NCBI GenBank assembly: GCA_947561395.2
Contig: OX387185.1
Location: 24,371,866 to 24,435,865, forward strand
Reading direction: 5' to 3'
DNA from: Buxus sempervirens
Taxonomy: Eukaryota > Streptophyta > Magnoliopsida > Buxales > Buxaceae
Length of the DNA stretch: 64,000 nt
Shown here: positions 58,334-64,000 of the stretch, piece after piece
Layout of the letters: the number at the start of each line of letters is the position of its first letter
Numbering within the stretch: position 1 is the first letter of the stretch
Translations under genes and position numbers: made by a program
The notes under the pieces: generated by a model
Told to the model about the DNA's origin: nothing
Database searches by the model: none
The model's input: only the letters and a program-made list of their open reading frames with translations

Positions 58334-59320
58334 CTACTTTCCATGTTTCAGCAAATGTGATTCATCAAAGACCACATCTCTACTAGTGAACACCTTCTTA
58401 GATTCAAGATCCCAAAGCTTGTATCCCTTTACACCTTTCTCAAACCCAATGAAGATGCATTTCTTTGATTTTGAATCAAGCTTGCTCCTTTCTATGCTTT
58501 GAATGTCGACATATGCTCGGCATCCAAAAATCTTCAGCATCGAATAGTCTGCTTGTTTTCCTAACCATACCTCCTCTGGGGTCTTGAAACCAATAGTTGT
58601 GGAGGGTGACCTGTTAATTATGTTGCAAGCCATGTTGATAGCTTCTGCCCAAAATGACTTATCAAGATCAGCAAGTAATCTCATGCTTCTAGCCCTCTCC
58701 AAGAGTGTTCTGTTCATTCTTTTTGCCACTCTATTTTGTTGCGAAGTCCCCTTATTTGTAAAATGCCTGGCAATTCCTTCATTTTGGTAATACTCCATGA
58801 ATTTTGTATGCTTGTATTCTGCTCCATTGTCTGATCTGATACATTTCAGCTGTTTGCCTGTTTGCTTTTCAACTTCTGCCTTCCATCTCCTGAAGATCCC
58901 AAATACTTCAGATTTATGCTTTATAAAGTAAACCCATACCTTCCTGGAATAGTCATCCACAAAAGATACAAAGTATTCTGCCTTTCCTTTTGATGGTACT
59001 GGTGAAGGCCCCCATACATCTGTATGAACATAATCCAACACTTCCTTGCTTCTATGAGTTCTAGTATTGAATTTAACCCCGCATTGTTTCCCATACAAGC
59101 AATATTTACAAAAGCTGATCTTGCAATTTTTAACACCTTTCAACAGTTTCCTTTTATGAAGTTCCATCATACCCTTTTCACCCATGTGCCCTAATCTTGT
59201 ATGCCAGTGATCACTGTCATCATTATTATCATCTAAGGTTGTAACTGCAGCTCCACCTACAACTATATTCCCTAGCAGTTTATAGAGGTTTCCAACCTTG
59301 TGACCCTTCATGACTATCAT
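58334..59320 (-). pseudogene. Copia integrase with altered catalytic Glu
   Basis: The GAG-pre-integrase zinc segment (HWHTRLGHMGEKGM ... CKYCLYG), then core residues: Asp in YVHTDVWGPSP and Asp in IRSDNGAEY. At the third position the family has E in a GVAERxNRT block; here it reads NRVAKRMNRTL, so the catalytic Glu is Lys. The C-terminal part (FGCRAYVDI, KKCIFIGFEKGVKGYKLWD) is normal. It is predicted to be inactive. Confidence 0.9.
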
Positions 59321-59740
59321 GGCACCCTTGGATTCTTTAAGAACTCCACCTTCTGCTATATATTTACATCCATTGGAATCTAATACTCCCAGAGAGATTA
59401 GATTTTTGGTTAAGTCAGGAACATGTCGTACATCACTAAGAGTTCAAACTGAACCATCAAACATCTTAATTTTGATTGTTCTTATTCCAATGGACTTACA
59501 GGAAGCATTGTTTCTCATCAAAATAGATCCTCCATTAAACGGCTCATATGTATCGAACCAATGTCTATGAGGACACATATGCCAAGAACAACCAGAATCT
59601 AAAATCCACGAATCTTCAAATTGATTCTTAGCTGATGTAACTGATAGGACATCCGCATCAGACTCATCTAAATATCCTTCAGCTATACTTGCTTAATTAG
59701 AAGAAATACCTTTTCCTTTCTTCTTTTCCAGATCCATCTT
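59321..59740 (-). pseudogene. Copia protease region
   Basis: Minus-strand translation near 59610-59560 shows WILDSGCSWHMCPH, the Asp-Ser-Gly active-site motif of copia protease, followed by the usual segment leading to LISLGVLDSNGC (about 59400-59365). Stops near 59697 and 59445 break the frame. Confidence 0.8.
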
Positions 59741-60492
59741 GCATTTCCTGCAATCTCATTTCATGTGTCCTACTTTCTTGCAGTAATAACATTTGAACTC
59801 CTCCTCACCTTTAGACTTGGATTGAGTCCTAATACTGTTGAACTTCTCTTGTCTTGTTCTATTACATCCCCAACTCTTTCCTTCAGCCACAAGGCCTTCA
59901 GCCCATGAACCTGCAGTTGCAGGTTTCCTCTTCATCTCGTTTGACAGAAGTGCTGCAATAACCTCTTCCAGTTCCAGAGTGTCTTTCCCATAGAGCAAAG
60001 TGGTTACTAGGTGTTCATACGAAGCAGGAAGTGATGCTAAAACAGCAGTGCCTTATCTTCCTCTTCAACCTTAACTTCTATGCTCAGCAATTGAGAAATG
60101 ATCTTGTTGAATGTATTTAAGTGTTCCAACAGCCCAGCTCCTTCTGCCATTCTAAGTGTGTACAATTGCTATTTTAAGAATAGCTTATTCGTCAAGGATT
60201 TCATCATGTACAAGCTTTCGAGTTTTACCCAGATCGTAGGAGGAGATTCATCATCGATGACATTGTACATCACCTCATCCGCAAGACATAATCGAATAGT
60301 GCTTACCACTTTCAGTTCCAACTCTTCCCAATCATCAATGCTCATACCTTCTGGCTTTTTCGTTTTTCCGTACAGTGTTCTGTGTAGACCTTGCTGTATG
60401 AGGAGATCTTTAACCCTCCGTTGCCATAAGCCAAAATTTCCCTTTCCGTCAAACTTGTCTACCTCAAGTCTGTGGGAACCCTTTGTTGCCAT
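59741..60492 (-). pseudogene. Copia gag with zinc knuckle
   Basis: It starts at ATG 60492 (MATKGSHRLEVDKFDGKG), just inside the PBS. A UBN2-like gag domain follows (FGLWQRRVKDLLIQQGLHRT, WVKLESLYMMKSLTNKLFLK). A frameshift occurs between 60169 and 59998. The knuckle (CYYCKKVGHMK, followed by a stop where the last Cys-containing segment begins) ends the segment. The longer ORF upstream of 60492 is LTR sequence. Confidence 0.85.
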
Positions 60493-60513
60493 CCCTCCGA
60501 TGTGAAGAACCTC

Positions 60514-60525
60514 GCTCTGATACCA
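60514..60525 (-). other. Copia primer binding site
   Basis: Minus-strand TGGTATCAGAGC, complementary to the 3' end of plant initiator tRNA-Met, three bases after the 5' LTR. Confidence 0.9.
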
Positions 60526-60527
60526 AT

Positions 60528-60830
60528 TGTTAGAAATTGTACAGCAACAATAAACGAAATAGAAAACAGAATAAACAAGAGACACAATTTACATGGTTCA
60601 GTAAGGATGCCTACGTCCACGGATGATGGGGTTCCTTTCCTTAATTTGTGAAAAATAGGGTTACAAAACACACAACCCTCTCCTGGCCGAAAAACAATAC
60701 AGTCTCTCAAATTTGACCAGAAACCCTAACTCTTGGGTTTTATACAAGAGCCACCCAAGTTATAAAAATACCCCTCATACGGTATGGCCCGTATCTAAAC
60801 ATTGACTTAACTCAAGTCACATACACAACA
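60528..60830 (-). repeat. 5' LTR of the copia element
   Basis: 303 bp with TG...CA ends. It contains 'tacatggttcagtaaggatg', a block also found in the remnant at 13370-13690. Confidence 0.92.
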
Positions 60831-60835
60831 GAAGT

Positions 60836-61543
60836 ATACATGGATCAGGAGCAAGATGTAGCTTAAGAGTAAACTATTTATTATTTACCTTATCAACACA
60901 ATCTGATATTGAATTGATTTACTTAGAGTAGGAGAGTAGACAAATCGATTGATATTGGGATATTATGTCAAATTCCATAGGTTCATATTTATGATTAATA
61001 ATTGTTAAAGATTCGATTTATATTTCAGACTATAGTTATGAATTATGTATTTTGGAACTATATTTATTGGATTTTTGGTTTCTAAGTACAAGATCTTGGT
61101 TTATTTTGTTTGACACAAGCACGAATGAGTGAGGGTAAATATCCTTTGCCTTGCAAGATCTCTAATACATACTTGGAATCGAGGCGTGGCAATATGATTA
61201 CACTATTTGTCATAACCATATTTTATATATTGTTCTATAGTATTTGCTTCTAAATATACATGATATACTAACTATAAATGTAAAATCTGTATAACCATAT
61301 TTCACATACAGTCACACAATAGTAATTGCACTAATTAAAGCTAACATGCCTATTATTTACCATGAAAACATGCCCTAATGTCTATTCTTCCCTTGAATTC
61401 TATGAGAGTTCTTTTTGACCTTTGGACTCTGTAGTTACCATTTTAGATATTTGTCCATAGTGTCAAAATGTTGATGACGTGTCCTTAAATCTCAAATCTA
61501 AGTAGGACAGGTACATCCGAACGTTAGCTTAAACCGTTTTACC
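60836..61543. other. Rest of U and flanking non-coding sequence
   Basis: 60836-61191 is the presumed end of U. 61192-61543 is AT-rich with no ORF or repeat I could identify. Confidence 0.4.
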
Positions 61544-61643
61544 TGTAGACACCCTAAAATTGCGCTGGAAAAATAATGAACAATTGGCAAAAATCATTCT
61601 TTCCTTTGAAACCAGCACAAAATTTGAGAATTAAACATTTTTT

Positions 61644-61791
61644 CTTGTATCCGACAAATCAGGTCGGATACAAGCGTATCCTTTTATATTCGACAGAAGT
61701 TGTCGGATACAAGCAGGTATTAATGTATCCGACGACATATGTCGGATACATATATATCCTCTTGTATCCGACCTGATATGTCGGATACAAG
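61644..61791. repeat. Palindrome array in T (4 hairpins)
   Basis: Units at 61644-61674, 61681-61713, 61724-61750 and 61761-61791. Arms are CTTGTATCCGAC / GTCGGATACAAG with 7-nt loops. The first and last are perfect 12-bp stems. They lie 165-310 bp upstream of the TATA box. Confidence 0.92.
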
Positions 61792-61954
61792 CTTTTTACT
61801 CAAAATTAGGGTTTTCCTAGAGTTTTCACTTTTTACCATCATATCCTTCATTAAAAGAGTGGAAATCTCGGAAATAGCCTTAGGGTTTAGGTTGGTGGAC
61901 TCTAGACATCTTTTTGTGTCTAGCATCATGCAAACCCTAACCCTAGCCTTTGCC

Positions 61955-61963
61955 TATAAATAG
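61955..61963 (+). promoter_or_regulatory. TATA box in T LTR
   Basis: TATAAATAG, 103 nt before a CCCAG|GTAAGC donor at 62058. It matches the V1 and V2 arrangement. Confidence 0.6.
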
Positions 61964-64000
61964 GAGGCTCCTCCTCAAGCAAATGGCCAATAAGTTGGAG
62001 ATTGAAGAGCTCTGAGTGAAGAAGGGAACCGCTGCCGCATTGCTTCCAGACACCCAGGTAAGCCTAAACCCCTCTTTATTTGTCTGTCTTTACATTCTAG
62101 AAGTTAGTTCTTTTCTTCAACCTTTCTATAGAATAAGGCCTACTCTTTGTGTGTGCAAACCCTTCCTCTACTCAAAATACCTCAAGACTCCCCTTAGTCG
62201 TAAAACGTGAAGGCGGGATCTAGGGGAAACGAGACTGAGGATTGATCCTTAGTGCTAGAACCTTGTTGAATGGCCTTTTGATTCTATGAAAACCGTTTCA
62301 TAATCAAAGTACCCCATGATTATCTCGAAGAACCGTTAAACGGGGAGAGAGAACTAAGGGAAACGAGAATGGAACGGAACCCTAGGTTGTTTTAGAACCC
62401 CATTTGATTGATATGAATGCATGCTATATGTTGTTATGTTATTGAAGAAATGATTTTTACACATACACACATAGCACTTGCTTTTGTCGGAATCGGCTTA
62501 TATTTCGGATTTATTGCATTCATTGTGATAGATCTGGAATAAATAGCCCCAAACAATTCTGGGATATTTCTTAATGGTTTTCAACATGATTTCAAGCAAG
62601 TATTGAAGACCTCTAGGTCTAACCTCTCGGTTTCGGGCATTTTTGCTCAATTTTGGGTTTTTTGGCATATTCTCTTCAATCAGAGAGGATGGTGAGCCAA
62701 ACTTGTGCCCTATTTCTTCCTAGAGGTTCTTCAACACTTTTTCAAGTGATTTTGATTTGTATTGCATGGATTACACACACCCAATCACTGTTTTGAATTG
62801 GTTTTACAAGTGGCAAAAACGGGACAGCAGCTGAACCCCAACTTCGGACACTTATAACTTCATCATCCAGATGAATTTTGGAGTGATTTTAGAGCCATGG
62901 CAAAGGTGAGGCTGTCTAGTTTATGCCTGTAAAATTTCATCAATTTTTATGAATAGGATTTTTGACACCACTCAGTTGAAGTTGATAGGTCAGTTCAGGC
63001 CAGATTACGGAACCTGCCACTTTGACTGAGCGTCATGTGTTCGTTTTAAGTCCGATTCGAGTGATTTTTGTTTCTGTGATTTCCTTTAGAAGTCTAATTT
63101 CAAATCCAGTTGGTTTCATATTTTTTTGACTCCATTTGTGTCGTAAAGAACAGATTTACTCAAAACTGCTCAACAGCACTTTTCTGGGTTAATCTGTGAT
63201 CCTCGGGGCCTGTTCGGGAGGTCACCCAAGGAACATCCGAATGAATTTTTGTATGAGGCTAGTTTCATTTGAAATATGGCCATACATTCTTCATTCACAC
63301 CAAATTTCCTAGATTTATATGGAGCCAATTTTTCTAAATGATTTTCCAAACTTGCCCACTTGTCACTTTTAACTATCTCCAGCAGCAGATTTAAAAGGAG
63401 AATAACTCCTAGGATTTTAACCGGAATTGATTGAAAATTTTCATGAGTCTTCTATTTATCATAATCTTTCAAATTGATTTAGTTTGATTCAATCTAAACT
63501 AGATTTGAATGATTTCAAGACAAATGGCTCTATCTTTTACTGAATTTTCCGGATTTGACTCAACTTGGTTTTGTGCAATTTTTGCTTTGATTTCCATCTA
63601 TTGGTGATATTCCATAAATGATATTGACATAAAAGAGGATCTGGAATTCATTTGGATTTCTCATGTGAAGGTATCACACATTTGTTTAATCCTTTTTCAA
63701 GGTTTTTGATTATTTTAGCAAGCTTTCTCATTTTTTTAGCATGAACAACACTTGGCAACCACCTTGTGTGGATGAATGGGGGTGCCTAACACCTTCCCCC
63801 GTTCATAATCTAATCCCCTTACCCATCTTTGGATTTGATTTTCAAGTAGAGTTATTTTTACTCTAGTATTTGCCTTTTATCTCTTTTTGCTTATTTTGAA
63901 TCTTTTGGTGTCCATTCACACCCCAAAAATTGAATGGTGGCGACTCTCCCATATTTCGTTGAGCCCCTGTGATGACGGAGGGGAATCATCCCGGTGATTT

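Larger units (their letters stand above)
56190..60835 (-). mobile_element. Ty1/copia retrotransposon (Tnt1/Tork-like), TSD GAAGT
   Basis: Occupies 56195-60830 with GAAGT at 56190-56194 and 60831-60835. The 5' LTR is 60528-60830 (303 bp) and the 3' LTR is 56195-56432 (238 bp, with an internal deletion). The PBS is TGGTATCAGAGC, matching initiator tRNA-Met, and the PPT is AAGGTGGAGATT. The order gag, protease, integrase, RT, RNase H is that of Ty1/copia. In-frame stops and frameshifts disable it. Lineage is inferred from motif resemblance. Confidence 0.93.
14180..61191 (+). mobile_element. Outermost decayed solo LTR 'U', split by later insertions
   Basis: The proposed LTR runs 14180-15403, 55180-56189 and 60836-61191, about 2.6 kb after removing X and the copia element. 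It starts TGTAGCGACTAG and ends GAGGCGTGGCA, resembling the TG...CA ends of other Ty3 LTRs here. It carries the doubled 'cactaataacc' block (55380-55470) shared with 800-1230. The flanks are GCATG (14175-14179) and ATATG (61192-61196), which match only if two transitions occurred. No internal region is present. The boundaries are inference; the repeat relationship with 800-1230 is direct. Confidence 0.45.
61544..64000 (+). repeat. LTR 'T' (V-related), runs to or past the window edge
   Basis: Starts TGTAGACACCCTAAAATTGC at 61544 and follows the same plan as V1: palindromes, TATA, splice donor, a long non-coding part, then 'acaccttcccccgttcataa', 'ttggtgtccattcacacccc' and 'ggtggcgactctccc' (to about 63945). 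The CA end and the TSD partner are not visible, so it may be a 5' LTR or a solo LTR. The candidate left TSD is TTACC. Confidence 0.8.

Noticed and set aside
1-64000. tRNA, rRNA or snRNA genes
   Set aside because: I saw no convincing tRNA A/B-box cloverleaf or rRNA/snRNA core on either strand, though a covariance-model scan was not possible.

Overview
This is a repeat-rich plant (angiosperm) nuclear window. The evidence is spliced eukaryotic coding exons, plant-type LTR retrotransposons of both superfamilies, a plant mobile domain (PMD) reading frame, and AT-rich introns. I cannot name the species.

The left third (about 1-14 kb) holds one host gene, the 3' part of a PRP40C/TCERG1-like FF-domain splicing factor on the + strand. 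Its exons are 4569-4715, 9379-9501 and 11542-11862, with a probable 3'UTR exon after 12597. The introns contain a probable MITE and two SINE-like tails. Upstream lie a decayed Ty3 reverse transcriptase (RT) fragment and two inverted LTR-like remnants.

The rest (about 14.2-61.2 kb) is a nest of LTR retrotransposons that can be unwound from 5-bp target-site duplications (TSDs). A decayed LTR 'U' (14180-61191, weak TSD) contains solo LTR 'X' (15409-55174, TSD TGTTG). X contains the large Tat-lineage Ty3 element 'Y' (16179-50392, TSD GGGCT, minus strand). Y contains an LTR-LTR relic 'Z' (20809-28227, TSD GAAGG), which itself carries solo LTR 'V1' (22920-24724, TSD GAACC). Y also contains solo LTRs W1 (30722-33714, TSD AAGTA), W2 (38618-41532, TSD TCCAC) and V2 (42988-44765, TSD GACAC). 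X also contains solo LTR W3 (51212-53456, TSD AGGTG). U also contains a Ty1/copia element (56195-60830, TSD GAAGT). Another LTR, 'T', starts at 61544 and appears to run past the window end. The letters are my own labels.

Element Y, with its insertions removed, is about 19 kb. It carries gag-pol on the minus strand (gag, aspartic protease, RT, RNase H, a second RNase H and integrase). Convergent to this, on the + strand between pol and the 3' LTR, is a PMD-domain ORF of about 991 codons. That ORF has a TATA box, a leader splice acceptor, an internal 97-bp intron and a C-terminal coiled coil. Its frame stays open in phase across two nested insertions and the intron, and is broken only by ten TGA/TAG codons.

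The most unusual signal is a set of palindrome arrays. Hairpins with arms such as TGTATCCGA/TCGGATACA, or the covarying TGTAGCCGA/TCGGCTACA, recur in the promoter-proximal U3 of LTR families X/Z and T. A different-arm version (GCCCG/CGGGC) occurs in V.
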